From: an uncultured Bacteroidales bacterium
GTDB taxonomy: Bacteria; Bacteroidota; Bacteroidia; Bacteroidales; Bacteroidaceae
DNA length: 35,061 nt
Direction of reading: 5' to 3'
NCBI GenBank assembly: GCA_945833885.1
Contig: CAMAFY010000030.1
Coordinates: 1 to 35,061 of the forward strand
The position numbers and the translations under genes were made by a program. This document shows, in pieces, positions 24,157 to 33,199 of the stretch (position 1 is its first letter; each line of letters starts with the position of its first letter). Below the pieces are notes generated by a model. The model saw only the letters and a list, made by a program, of their open reading frames with translations. It had not been told where the DNA came from and did not search any database.

Positions 24157-27077
24157 TAGGGTTTCACGGTGATTTTCCGGGGAGTGCCGTCGTCGGTGGT
24201 GACGATGTAAAAACCAGGTTGCAGCGCGAGGGGCATGCCGTTGTAGTTCCCGCGGAACATCTGGCGACCGCCGGCGTCGACAATGTCAAGATGTCCGGTG
24301 TATCCCTCGATGATGAGGCCCGAAAGTGATGCCCGTATGCTGAACTTTCCGGCAGCGGCATCGGTGGTGGCAGCGTCAATGCCGTCGACGGTGAGGCTGA
24401 CGTTCAGGTCAACGGCCTCCGATTCGTTGGCACCCTTGTAGAGATTGGTGATGCTATAGGTGTGGGTTCCCGCTTCCGGAGCCTCATCCACATAGCAGGT
24501 GTTGCCGGTAAAACCAAGGAAATTGCCGTCGCGGTACACACCAAAGCCAATGGGGTAGCGGAGTTCCGTGTCGGGATCTTCGAGGATGTCGGAAACGAGA
24601 ATCTCGCTTGCCGTCGTGGGAGCCGTGGGTGCTGCCATCGTAAAGCGTAGGTAGTAGGTGCCGGAACATTCCTCATCTTCCTGCCAACCATTGCCGTCGA
24701 TGTTTATCCAATTGCCCATTCCGAGGCCATCACTTGAAGAATCGTACATAATGTTCATGGTTCCGCGCTGCGATTCGCAATGAAGTCCTATCCAGAGTTC
24801 CTCCTGGTCAGCGATTTCCACCGCCTTCGTCAGCAGAATGTCGTTCCACATGAAGTTGCCGAACTCCTTGATGGTGCGCTCAGATACGATGCGCGGATTC
24901 AAGCCTCCCGCATCAGCCTGCCAGACACGCAACGTAATGACCGCCTCCTGAGGGCCTGCGCAGGGCAGGAATCCCACACGTCGGATCTTGTAGCCACGCA
25001 TGGTGACGAGGTCGTCGGCGGTGAAACGGTGAACGTAGTCAAGGCTTTCAATGCCGTTGTATTCGCTTTCCTCATATCGGTCGGTGCTCTCCATGCGTGT
25101 CAGTGTCGTGGGCATGGTCCAGTTCAGGCGCACGGTTGGTGTTTCGTTGCCCTCGATGGTAGCCTCGGTGGTGGTAATCATGTTCTGGGGAATGCGCACG
25201 GTGGTGGAGAGATACGGCGAAAGGAGTCCGGAAGCATAGGCGGCATCGATGCGATAGGTGATGCTTTTGCTGCTGCCTGCGTCATTGTCGGTATACTCCA
25301 GTCCGTCCACGCGTGCCATCCATTCGCCGTTTCGGTAGAGATTGTAGCCTGTCGGTTCGCCCATCTCCCGTTCTTCGTCCGTCGTAGGTACGGGCTTCTC
25401 CCAACTGATGCTCACCTTTCCGCGCGAGGCATGGGCCTCGAAACTTGCGGGAGGCGGAGGAATGGTGCCGGTGATGAAGTCGAAACTCATGGTTCCGTTG
25501 GCATTCGTGGCGATGTTTGCCAATGCCTTGTAGGAATATCGCCCCTCGCGCGACTTGGCCGACGGCAATGTCTGGTCGCTGAAGGCGTCGTGGCCGCTCG
25601 AAGTGCCGTAGAGTGCCGTGGCAACATTGATGTCGCCGTACGAGGATACCTTGGAATCGGCATCGCATGCGGCATCTCCGCACACCATGTATATACCTTG
25701 CGGGTGCGTAACGTTGATGGTGTTCCAATACATGTTGTCACGCAGTATCTGTTCATCCACATGATAGATGATCATTCCGCTACCTGGCACTGAGGCATGG
25801 AAGGCATTGTCGTGCTGTTGTCGGTTCTCCAGGATGAAGTATTCCCCAGGAACGGTGGTCTCCATGCGGTAAGCCACCGGTGCGGAACCTGCGGATTCCA
25901 TAGCGTCGACGCGGCATGCTGTGTCGAGCAGAGTGGGGGTTATCCATCCCATCTGTATCTTTTGCCATGCGTTGATGGGGGCCGGGGTGTCGCCGAGGTC
26001 GCCGTTCCAGGCTCCGCTGCCGAGGAGATCCCAACGTCCGGTGCCGCAGTATTCACCGCCGGATTCGGAATAATCCGTGTCGTAGAAGTCTGGCGAACCG
26101 AGGTTGTGCCCGAATTCGTGACAGATGACGCCGATGGTCGACATGCGTCCTGTGGTTCCGAGCAACTCAGGCTCCATGGTATAGCGCCTCACCTGCACAC
26201 CATCGAACTCCATTCCCGTGATGGTGCTGGAGTGAGACCAGATGTCTGAGGCGCTACCTGTGATTTCCTGACCCGGACCTTGGTGTATAACGGCCAGGCC
26301 ATCCAGGATGCCGTCGCCGTCGTTGTCGAAATCGTTGAGGTCGATCTCCCCGTCGATGGCTTCAAGGGCATCGGAAATCATTTGGATGGCACCGTCAGAG
26401 CCGTAGAGGGTCTTTGAATAAGGGAGGGTTATCCAGCGTGTGACGGTGGTGGTGATGTCGAGTTTTCCGTACGATTCATTGAGGTAATAATCGCGGAAAC
26501 TCCCATATCCGCCGTAGTCCTTGCCGTTCATCATCTCCTCAAAGTCGTGCTGCGTGTAGGTGGTCTGCGTGTCTGCGAAGTTGACGAGCAGGATGAGCAG
26601 GCGGTGTTTGCCCTCCGTCGGGAACGAATTGTCAATCTGCAGCGTCGGGTCTGCGGCACGTTGGGGGCGGCTGGCGGTGCTTTCATGGTCATTGTCCGGC
26701 ATCTGTCGCATCCGCACGAGGGCTTCGGTACGCATTTCACGGAGTTGCGATTCCGGGAATCCGAGGTGCGGCACGATGCCATCAGCCTCCGCTTGGGCCG
26801 ATGAGCCGGAATATCGCAGGTTTGACGGTGAAAGCCGGCCGTCGCTACCGAGAGTGGCAAAAGACCACCAGCCATCCGCGTCGCGGAGCAGCGTATATCC
26901 GTCGGGAGTCTCCCCCCAATGTGCGAACTCGTCGCCGTGAAGCCGGAGTTCAATGGCGGTACCGTCGGGTTGAAGGACGGTGATGATGCCTGGCCATGCC
27001 GGTACTGCGTTGAGTTTCAGCAGACCTGCCGAAAGCGTCAGCAGGATGAGAATAAGGAATCTTCTATAAGAAAACAT
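24156..27077 (-). CDS. M6-family (InhA-like) metalloprotease with Fn3 and T9SS sorting domain
   Basis: Secreted zinc protease of 973 residues. I chose the ATG at 27077 (MFSYRRFLILILLTLSAGLL) because it starts with a clear signal peptide; the frame is open for 90 more codons upstream, but that stretch is Ser/Pro/Arg-rich and gene-free in character. The M6 catalytic domain (about 155-500) holds HEFGH at 320-324 with GSPD ending in Asp330, i.e. HExxHxxGxxD, and an acidic DNDGDGILDG loop (251-260) that likely binds calcium. An Fn3 module follows (about 555-635, SWEKPVPTTDE, YNLYRNGEW), then a beta-sandwich, and a second Fn3-like unit near 840-880. The last 75 residues, ending GFYIVTTDDGTPRKITVKP, fit a T9SS type A sorting domain. 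It starts 46 bp after the PKD protein gene, so they are probably one operon. Confidence 0.92.
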   Translation of the reverse strand: MFSYRRFLILILLTLSAGLLKLNAVPAWPGIITVLQPDGTAIELRLHGDEFAHWGETPDGYTLLRDADGWWSFATLGSDGRLSPSNLRYSGSSAQAEADGIVPHLGFPESQLREMRTEALVRMRQMPDNDHESTASRPQRAADPTLQIDNSFPTEGKHRLLILLVNFADTQTTYTQHDFEEMMNGKDYGGYGSFRDYYLNESYGKLDITTTVTRWITLPYSKTLYGSDGAIQMISDALEAIDGEIDLNDFDNDGDGILDGLAVIHQGPGQEITGSASDIWSHSSTITGMEFDGVQVRRYTMEPELLGTTGRMSTIGVICHEFGHNLGSPDFYDTDYSESGGEYCGTGRWDLLGSGAWNGDLGDTPAPINAWQKIQMGWITPTLLDTACRVDAMESAGSAPVAYRMETTVPGEYFILENRQQHDNAFHASVPGSGMIIYHVDEQILRDNMYWNTINVTHPQGIYMVCGDAACDADSKVSSYGDINVATALYGTSSGHDAFSDQTLPSAKSREGRYSYKALANIATNANGTMSFDFITGTIPPPPASFEAHASRGKVSISWEKPVPTTDEEREMGEPTGYNLYRNGEWMARVDGLEYTDNDAGSSKSITYRIDAAYASGLLSPYLSTTVRIPQNMITTTEATIEGNETPTVRLNWTMPTTLTRMESTDRYEESEYNGIESLDYVHRFTADDLVTMRGYKIRRVGFLPCAGPQEAVITLRVWQADAGGLNPRIVSERTIKEFGNFMWNDILLTKAVEIADQEELWIGLHCESQRGTMNIMYDSSSDGLGMGNWINIDGNGWQEDEECSGTYYLRFTMAAPTAPTTASEILVSDILEDPDTELRYPIGFGVYRDGNFLGFTGNTCYVDEAPEAGTHTYSITNLYKGANESEAVDLNVSLTVDGIDAATTDAAAGKFSIRASLSGLIIEGYTGHLDIVDAGGRQMFRGNYNGMPLALQPGFYIVTTDDGTPRKITVKP

Positions 27078-27123
27078 GATGATGTTGGGTGCTGTGAGTG
27101 TTGTGTGGGGCGGAGATTGTGGT

Positions 27124-29478
27124 TTAGCGCAACACTTTTGCCGTTCCGGCTTTGGCGTTGACGAAGAAAGTGCCGTGCTTTCCGCTGCCGAGTGCGACGT
27201 GTGTGCTGCCCTCCTCCGCCTTTGCGGATGCCACCAGGCGTCCGTCGGCAGAGTAGACGCGGACATTCTCACCCGCTTTTGTGCCGCTGACGTTGAAACC
27301 GTTGGGCGTGGGCTGTACGGCAAATACGGTGTTGCCCTCCATGTCAAGGGCGATGCCTACGGTGCTGCCCGTGTTCAGCCATACGAGTGTCCATAGTCCG
27401 TAGCCTTGAAGTTCGGGGTTGAGTTGGTCCACCGTGGTCCATTCGCCTGCCGTTGCCGTGCAATCTTCAGGAAGTTCCGTAGGATTCACCAGCAACGTGG
27501 TACATTTCGACGCATGCTTCACAGCCTGGAAGCCTGCATACGTGCGTCCGGCATTCGGATCTTCGATGTTGATGTCGATGTCGTCGCCATATTCGAAGGC
27601 AATGTAGCAAGGTCCGCTGACGCTGATGGGCTCCGGGAGGATGATGTTGCGGGGCTCGCCGTATCCGATGCCGATACCGCTTGTGCCGAAGACGCCGGAA
27701 AGCGTGCTGTCGTAACGGCCGAACACCTTCGTCTCATCAAGTTTTCCATCCGTCTCGCCATAGACAACGAGGCTGAATTTTGCCGCCAACTGCTCTTCGC
27801 GGCCGTTGTTCTTCACCTTGAAGTTCAGATGTGTGAGGATGACGTTGAGCATGGTTATTTCCGCCGTCATCCCATCTCCGAGTGCCAGACGTTCGGCAAT
27901 TCTGCGGTAATAGTGGTTGGGACCTGTGATATAATCGTATTCATCGGTGCTGAATGCAGGGAGGTTCTCACGGTTATAGAAAACATCCTCGTTGCTGCTC
28001 GACGACACTCCGAAACTGCCTTTGTCGTAGTCGGCATAGTCAACCACCACCTCGCGGATGGCAGTCCGCTCGCCGGCGCTGTTGCTTGCACGGAGCATGA
28101 TGGTGAAGATGCCGCTCTCCTTGAAGGAAATTGTGGGCTCTGCCGCCGTAGCATCGGAGAAACTGCATTCGCCGCCCGTGGCTGTCCACTCATAGTCCGT
28201 AGCATATTCCGAGAAATTGTGGAGTTTTATCTCCTGACCGGGGAAGACAATCATCTGACCATTGGAGAAATCGTAGATATGGCTGAGCGTAAAGTCGGCC
28301 TTTGGTTTAAGTACGAGTCCATCAGCCGTGATGAGAACATCGTCGATTGCCACATATCCCGACATAATCTCCTCGCTCGAAACGGCGAAAGAGAAGCAGT
28401 AGGGGCCGCTGACCTGCGGGGTGAAGTGTACACTGACCTGTTCCCAGTCTTCGGATGTCGGAGTATTCCGTTGCAGAAGTGAGATGTGGAAGTCGCCTTC
28501 CTGCTGTGTTCCTACGGTAATGTCCAGCGCGGGCGTAACTTCTGTCAGACCTTCCTCGATGTGGATATAGGCAGAAAGTTCGTAATCCTTGCCGGCCTCG
28601 AGCATAAAGAACGGAGTATAGAGGCGTTCGTCGCGGATGTTCGTGCCGTCACCTGCGGCAATGGCGTAATAAGTTCCGGTGTGTGCGGGCAGGGCTTCCA
28701 GATATGCGGTGACGAAGGGCACGGTTCCGGTGGAGAACCAGTGCTGTGGCACGTAACTGTCGCCGAGATAATTGTCGTTTTCGTTGTCGAAAGATTCCAG
28801 ATAGGGCGGCGTCATGGCATTCTCTTCGTTGTCGGCGTCGGGCTCGAGTGTGGATGTGTCGGGCTCCGTTCCTCCGCCTTCGCCTGCCGTTTCGCCGGTG
28901 ATGCAGAAGTCATCGAGCGACACGGAACCGCAGGATGCCAGGCTGGTCTCCAGGAGAAGTTCAAAGCAATAGTCGCCAGTCTCTTCGGGGGTGAAGGTGA
29001 AAGTGCAGAGTGTCCACTCCTCAAAAGCCTTCTTTTCCGTCTCGCCGCAGCAGACAACGATGGCGTCATCGCGCTGTGCGCTGTTGGCATTCACCACAAT
29101 CTTGTTGGTTCGTACAAAGTTTGGTGTGCCGCCTGGCGCAAAAAGATAGAAGGAAAGCGTACACGGGCGTCCGGCAGCCAGATGTTTCATTGGGGTATAT
29201 ACGCGTTCGTCGCGCGAGGATGTCGTGGTATTGGTGATGGTGCCAAAGACATAGGAGCCGGAGTGCGACAGTGTGCCGTTCTCAGAGGCGCGCATTCGGC
29301 TGAAAGCAAAGGTTCCCTCCGACAGCCAGCCGTCAGGAACATTGCTATCAATGGTGAAATGAGTGGCGTCGTCGAAGTTTTCAATGATCTCAAAAGCCTC
29401 GTTTCCTTGTGCCCAAACCGTGATTTGCGGCATGCAGAGGCAGAGAAACAGCAGTAGAATTCTGTTCAATTTTTTCAT
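27124..29478 (-). CDS. T9SS-exported protein with jelly-roll and PKD domains
   Basis: Secreted protein of 784 residues. The start at 29478 (MKKLNRILLLFLCLCMPQITVWAQ) gives a clean signal peptide; an upstream ATG at 29538 would add 20 polar residues. Two homologous jelly-roll, cleaved-adhesin-like units span about 25-195 and 222-388; both contain DERVYTP/DERLYTP and end in SLDDFCI/AIDDVLI. A PKD-like domain (392-480, ATDYEWTATGGECSF) comes next, then a unique beta domain (500-700), and a C-terminal T9SS type A sorting domain (NGFNVSGTKAGENVRVYSADGRLV onward). No catalytic motif is evident; binding or adhesion is inferred. It precedes the M6 protease by 46 bp. Confidence 0.9.
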   Translation of the reverse strand: MKKLNRILLLFLCLCMPQITVWAQGNEAFEIIENFDDATHFTIDSNVPDGWLSEGTFAFSRMRASENGTLSHSGSYVFGTITNTTTSSRDERVYTPMKHLAAGRPCTLSFYLFAPGGTPNFVRTNKIVVNANSAQRDDAIVVCCGETEKKAFEEWTLCTFTFTPEETGDYCFELLLETSLASCGSVSLDDFCITGETAGEGGGTEPDTSTLEPDADNEENAMTPPYLESFDNENDNYLGDSYVPQHWFSTGTVPFVTAYLEALPAHTGTYYAIAAGDGTNIRDERLYTPFFMLEAGKDYELSAYIHIEEGLTEVTPALDITVGTQQEGDFHISLLQRNTPTSEDWEQVSVHFTPQVSGPYCFSFAVSSEEIMSGYVAIDDVLITADGLVLKPKADFTLSHIYDFSNGQMIVFPGQEIKLHNFSEYATDYEWTATGGECSFSDATAAEPTISFKESGIFTIMLRASNSAGERTAIREVVVDYADYDKGSFGVSSSSNEDVFYNRENLPAFSTDEYDYITGPNHYYRRIAERLALGDGMTAEITMLNVILTHLNFKVKNNGREEQLAAKFSLVVYGETDGKLDETKVFGRYDSTLSGVFGTSGIGIGYGEPRNIILPEPISVSGPCYIAFEYGDDIDINIEDPNAGRTYAGFQAVKHASKCTTLLVNPTELPEDCTATAGEWTTVDQLNPELQGYGLWTLVWLNTGSTVGIALDMEGNTVFAVQPTPNGFNVSGTKAGENVRVYSADGRLVASAKAEEGSTHVALGSGKHGTFFVNAKAGTAKVLR

Positions 29479-30092
29479 AACAGGGATGTTTTTGGGCTGA
29501 ATGTCGAAGGTGTGTGGGTTTCGCCGGGGATAATTCACGAAAAAAGAACGGGATAAGGTCGTAGAAAGAGTGGAGTCTCCTTTTCCCGCCTTCCCTTTAT
29601 TTCTTCATTTAAGGTGGGGGCTACAAATCACACCCGCGAATCTTATTGCTTGTATTTTGGGGGCGCTTTTGCCGCCTTTCGGTTGTTTTCGGCTTGGAAT
29701 CCCTGTTCTTTCAGTCATATAGCACGGCTATATTGAACTTCGTTCGACGTTTTTTCCACTCGGCAAAGCAAATAGGTTTACTCTGCTCTCGCTTATTTTT
29801 AACGTTCCCTTACAGAAATTCTCATCTCGAAAAGCAACTCGAAATCCAGCAATGTTTATTCATAGAGCCCACCTTAAGTGGATTTTTCTATAAGAAACGG
29901 CGAAATGTCACCTTCAGGATAACAGGAGGATTTGCGGCGGTGACTTATGGTGTGCACCGGAAAGTGTTGCACCTGAACGGTAAAAGCCTTCCTGTTGAAT
30001 CGCTTGTTTGTTTAGTTTTCTGTTGGATTGTATTGCTTGTTATTGTTTAGTCTTCCATTTCTGGTATTGCGGACAATGGAGTAATGGGAGGT
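29479..30092. other. Gene-free gap containing a long-spaced inverted repeat
   Basis: A 134-codon plus-strand frame (29646-30050) has no family likeness and odd composition; I do not call it a gene. TTAAGGTGGGGGCT at 29609-29622 and AGCCCACCTTAA at 29866-29877 form imperfect inverted repeats (two extra bases in the left copy) 243 bp apart, which may bound a small MITE-like element or be chance. I found no clear TAnnTTTG promoter for the minus-strand gene starting at 29478. Confidence 0.4.
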
Positions 30093-31016
30093 TCATTCTT
30101 GGAAATCGATTTCCGAAAGCGTGAATTCCTTTTCCAGTTTCATGTCGTAATTGAAGCGGAACATCGATTCCCGCATCACCCGTTTCCCATTGTCCGTGAT
30201 GAAGGAATAGCGATGGCGTACAACAATGGACGAGGTGTACCAGTCGGTACTCCAACGGCCTTCAGGCTTGTAGTCCGCATATTTTTTCTTGCAGTGGCGC
30301 TGCACGTTGTCCTTGATGTCGTTGTTGCTGATGAAGCATCGCGCGGCCCCGGCCTTGATGGTCGCAATCATGCCCAGCACATCCTTGTCGCTGAGGGTCT
30401 TGGCATCGGTGGCGCAGAAGTGGAGCGAGGAGTTTGCGTAGACATAGAACACACGGATGATGAGGTTTTTGCGGGTCCATACCTGCACGAAACTGTCGTT
30501 CATGTCTATCACGGGCGAGGATTTGAATCCGCCTTTCGTGGCATTGCCCATGAGTTGTCCGATGATTCGTCTTGCTTCCACGCTGTCAGTTTTTGACAGG
30601 TGGTAGACATATTCCACGCTGCTTACGGGAAGTGTGTCGGGAATGACCGTGCCGATGTTGATGAGCGACGTGTTGTTGACAATCATGTTTGAGGGAAATC
30701 TTTTGGGGTCGGAGAAGACAATGAGTTGTCCGTTCTCGATCTTTCCCTGTCCTTTGTCGACGATGCTTTGGGCATGCGCCATAAATTCGGCATGGGTTTG
30801 TCCGAATTTGAAGTCGAGTGGTAGGGTGTTGAAACTGCTGTCGGCCATGTTCGCAGCCATGATAAGGTAGGCTGCCGTGTCCACATTCTGCAATGTCTGC
30901 TCAAGCGTGAGGGGCTTGGCGGCGTTTTCTTCAGAATTTTTGTGGTTGGAATGGCAGGCTGTGAATGCCAGAGACAGGGCTGAGCAGAACAATCCTATGG
31001 TTATTATCTTTTTCAT
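30093..31016 (-). CDS. Predicted lipoprotein, function unknown
   Basis: A 307-residue protein with a signal sequence and a lipobox-like end (MKKIITIGLFCSALSLAFTAC), so probably lipidated at Cys21 and anchored in the envelope. The mature part begins with a short polar linker (HSNHKNSEENAAKP) followed by mixed alpha/beta sequence with no repeats or catalytic signature that I recognise. Features visible include IENGQLIVFSDPKRFPSN (93-110) and a basic segment QRHCKKKYADYKPEGRW (residues 245-261). It lies between the WYL regulator and the T9SS cargo genes on the same strand but with gaps of 321 and 614 bp, so it is probably its own transcription unit. Confidence 0.8.
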   Translation of the reverse strand: MKKIITIGLFCSALSLAFTACHSNHKNSEENAAKPLTLEQTLQNVDTAAYLIMAANMADSSFNTLPLDFKFGQTHAEFMAHAQSIVDKGQGKIENGQLIVFSDPKRFPSNMIVNNTSLINIGTVIPDTLPVSSVEYVYHLSKTDSVEARRIIGQLMGNATKGGFKSSPVIDMNDSFVQVWTRKNLIIRVFYVYANSSLHFCATDAKTLSDKDVLGMIATIKAGAARCFISNNDIKDNVQRHCKKKYADYKPEGRWSTDWYTSSIVVRHRYSFITDNGKRVMRESMFRFNYDMKLEKEFTLSEIDFQE

Positions 31017-31337
31017 TTCTATGGTGTGGAGCCTGATGCGTGTCTTTTTTTGTTAGATTCCATCCTCCGTTTTCTCTCGAGGGCTTGTCGTTAGCGTGTT
31101 ACACTTGCTTCGTCTCTGCCCGTTTGGCCTGACGAAAACGTTGGATTCCTTTGATTTTCCTTGCCGGAATTACAGTCGTTTTCCGGGGAAGGGAATGCTG
31201 TGGATGAAGGGGAGTGGCGAACTCCGCGGCTTGATTCTACGGAGATTTTGAGTGGAAAAGAGGCCGTAAGACGCTGAAACGTATCCTAAACCAACCCAAA
31301 ACATTTGCGGTGGCAATTTACAGAACCCACCCATCAG
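31017..31337. other. 321-bp gap, nothing assigned
   Basis: No open frame of note and no clear TAnnTTTG element for the lipoprotein gene. GGATT/CCGGAATT/CCGGGG elements at 31142-31180 have about 20-23 bp spacing and faintly recall arrays A and B, but there are too few copies to call. Confidence 0.4.
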
Positions 31338-32297
31338 TCATTGACTTCCGCAGAGCGAGGGGTCGTAAAGTTTCAGAGCGTCGAGGATAAGTTCGTGCAT
31401 TTCATCTACCACCCATGAAGGTTCTATCACTTTCAGGCGGTCGCCCTGGGAGAGAACCTGGTGGAAGAAGTCGATGGTGGGCCTCAGGCAGACCTCAAAG
31501 TCGGTATATTCCGCTGTCTCGTTCACAATCCGCTGGGAATGATGCAGGGGAAGGTCCTGCAGATAATGGCGTGCCATGCCGTATGCCCTCACGATGACAG
31601 GCTCGGGGTCCGTGGCATTGTCGATGTAGGCTCCGAATGCGTTGCTGAAATATTCGTGGGCATCGAATCCTGCTTCCATCTCAAACAGGCGGTCACCTAA
31701 GGTAAGATCGCGGATGCGGTCAAAGGCGAACATGTGGAGACACGCCTCGCGGTTGCTGAAAACATCGTCGTTGTTGCCGTAAATGTAGTATTTCCCCAAC
31801 AGATACCAGCGGCTTTTGAAGTACTTTACGCAGTAAGGTTCTATCTCATATTGCTTCTTTTCCTGCTGTCCATACTTCTGATAGGTGAGGAAAAGGCAGA
31901 GGTTGGAGTGCATGGCCTCGAAGATTGTCTTCAAGTATTCCACGTGTATGGGGATATGGTCGAGCATGATCCGATGCTGCAATGCCAGTTCTCCGCTGAT
32001 GATGTGTCCGATGGAGAAGGCCGAAAGCATCCATGCCTGCACGGTGTCCTTTTCGAGGATTTCCTCATTCTTTATATAATATTGGAAGCCTGTTCCCCGT
32101 TTACAGGCGATTTCAATGCCGAAGATGTCGTGGATAGCCTCGCGGTAACGGGTAAAAGTGGAGCGCGAAAGGGGCTGTCCGTCGCCAAGTCTGTTCTTCT
32201 GCCATTGCAGACTCAGTTCCTTTAACGGGACAAGACGGTCGCGACGGAGCGTTTCTATAATCCAAATGTATTCGCGTAGAATGGTACTGGTTTTCAT
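31338..32297 (-). CDS. WYL-domain transcriptional regulator
   Basis: Cytoplasmic DNA-binding protein of 319 residues. The N-terminal 70 residues form a helix-turn-helix (LSRSTFTRYREAIHDIFGIEI, 43-63). The WYL ligand-sensing domain lies at about 120-200 with IEPYCVKYFKSRWYLLGKY (152-170) and the closing FAFDRI (190-195). The C-terminal WCX-type domain occupies 230-305 (VIVRAYGMARHYLQ, VLSQGDRLKVIEP). WYL proteins sense small molecules or nucleic acid and regulate defence, stress or metabolism. It has a good promoter, divergent from that of the small T9SS protein gene at 32488, so it may control that gene or itself. No defence gene is nearby. Confidence 0.9.
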   Translation of the reverse strand: MKTSTILREYIWIIETLRRDRLVPLKELSLQWQKNRLGDGQPLSRSTFTRYREAIHDIFGIEIACKRGTGFQYYIKNEEILEKDTVQAWMLSAFSIGHIISGELALQHRIMLDHIPIHVEYLKTIFEAMHSNLCLFLTYQKYGQQEKKQYEIEPYCVKYFKSRWYLLGKYYIYGNNDDVFSNREACLHMFAFDRIRDLTLGDRLFEMEAGFDAHEYFSNAFGAYIDNATDPEPVIVRAYGMARHYLQDLPLHHSQRIVNETAEYTDFEVCLRPTIDFFHQVLSQGDRLKVIEPSWVVDEMHELILDALKLYDPSLCGSQ

Positions 32298-32321
32298 GTT
32301 TTATATGCGCATAATCAACGG

Positions 32322-32353
32322 CAAATGTACTGATTTCAGGGCTAAAAGGCAAA
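32322..32353 (-). promoter_or_regulatory. Promoter of WYL regulator gene
   Basis: On the minus strand TTTG (plus 32350-32353, CAAA) is followed after 20 bases by TACATTTG (plus 32322-32329), a full match to the Bacteroidetes consensus. Expected transcription start is about 18 bases before the ATG at 32297. Confidence 0.65.
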
Positions 32354-32424
32354 TATTGCGGTACAAAAAGGGTAGAAAATCTTAAAAAGTGCACGCTTTT
32401 TTCTCTTTCTGCGGTTTATTGTCG

Positions 32425-32432
32425 TATATTTG
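32425..32432 (+). promoter_or_regulatory. -7 box for small T9SS protein gene
   Basis: TATATTTG matches TAnnTTTG and lies 56 bp before the ATG at 32488. A -33 element is not clear; T-rich sequence is found around 32395-32410. Confidence 0.5.
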
Positions 32433-32487
32433 CCGCACAAAATCTCGAAAATTCACATAGAAATTATCAATAATTCTTAAAAAGCAG

Positions 32488-32967
32488 ATGAAAAAAAGCC
32501 TTTTTGCAATTTTGTCCTTTGCCTTCTCTTTTGCCGCAATGGCACAGAATGCCGCCTGCACATTGGTGGTCACCGACCGTCAGGGCGGGTCATGGGCCAT
32601 GGCTCTTTCGGAGGTCAACCGCATTGCGTTGGGTGGCGAGAGCCTTGACATCCATTGCATTTCGGGGCAACCGATAACGTCGTTTGCCTATGCCGATGTC
32701 GCCCACATCCAGTTTCCTCTGGATTATGCGGGCATTTCCACCCCTCTGTTGCAGGCCCGGATGCTGAAAGCCACCGTCGTTGGCGACGAACTCCTCGTTT
32801 CGGGACTTGACGAAAGCCGCAGCCTTCCCGTCGAGGTCTACGATGCCCGTGGACGTTTGCTCAGCCGTTCCAGCCTCCGTGGTGCGGGAAGCGTCGACAT
32901 CTCGGCCCTCATTCCCGGTGCATACATCGTTAAAGCCGATGCGCAGACCGTGAAATTCCAAAAGTAA
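32488..32967 (+). CDS. Small secreted protein with T9SS sorting domain
   Basis: A 159-residue protein with a signal peptide (MKKSLFAILSFAFSFAAMAQ) and a mature part of about 139 residues. The last 70-75 residues (LLVSGLDESRSLPVEVYDAR, SVDISALIPGAYIVKADAQ, VKFQK) have the T9SS type A sorting-domain pattern of GxYxVx and a terminal basic strand. That leaves only about 65 residues of passenger sequence (NAACTLVVTDRQGGSWAMAL), which is short for a T9SS substrate. It has its own -7 box and diverges from the WYL gene. Confidence 0.82.
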   Translation: MKKSLFAILSFAFSFAAMAQNAACTLVVTDRQGGSWAMALSEVNRIALGGESLDIHCISGQPITSFAYADVAHIQFPLDYAGISTPLLQARMLKATVVGDELLVSGLDESRSLPVEVYDARGRLLSRSSLRGAGSVDISALIPGAYIVKADAQTVKFQK

Positions 32968-33199
32968 ATCCGTACAATTCCATTCGTGAATCCTGGCGGA
33001 ATCCTTTGCTGCCGGCCGTTCTATACGCCTGGGGAATCAGCAGGGACAGGTGCTGAAAACCGTATTTTGCGCTTCCAGCAATCTGTCTTCCTCCCTAAAA
33101 CTACCTGTGGCAGGAAAAACGTCACCCTCAATAATACGTAACATACTCGGTGGTGATTTATGGAAACCACCTGCAAAAACCTTTGAAAATACAAATAAG

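Noticed and set aside
29646-30050. 134-codon plus-strand frame
   Set aside because: No promoter, no family likeness, unusual composition rich in Phe, Leu and Arg; overlaps the inverted-repeat region.
31142-31180. Seventh 22-bp-phased array
   Set aside because: Only three loosely spaced GGA-type elements; too few to separate from chance.
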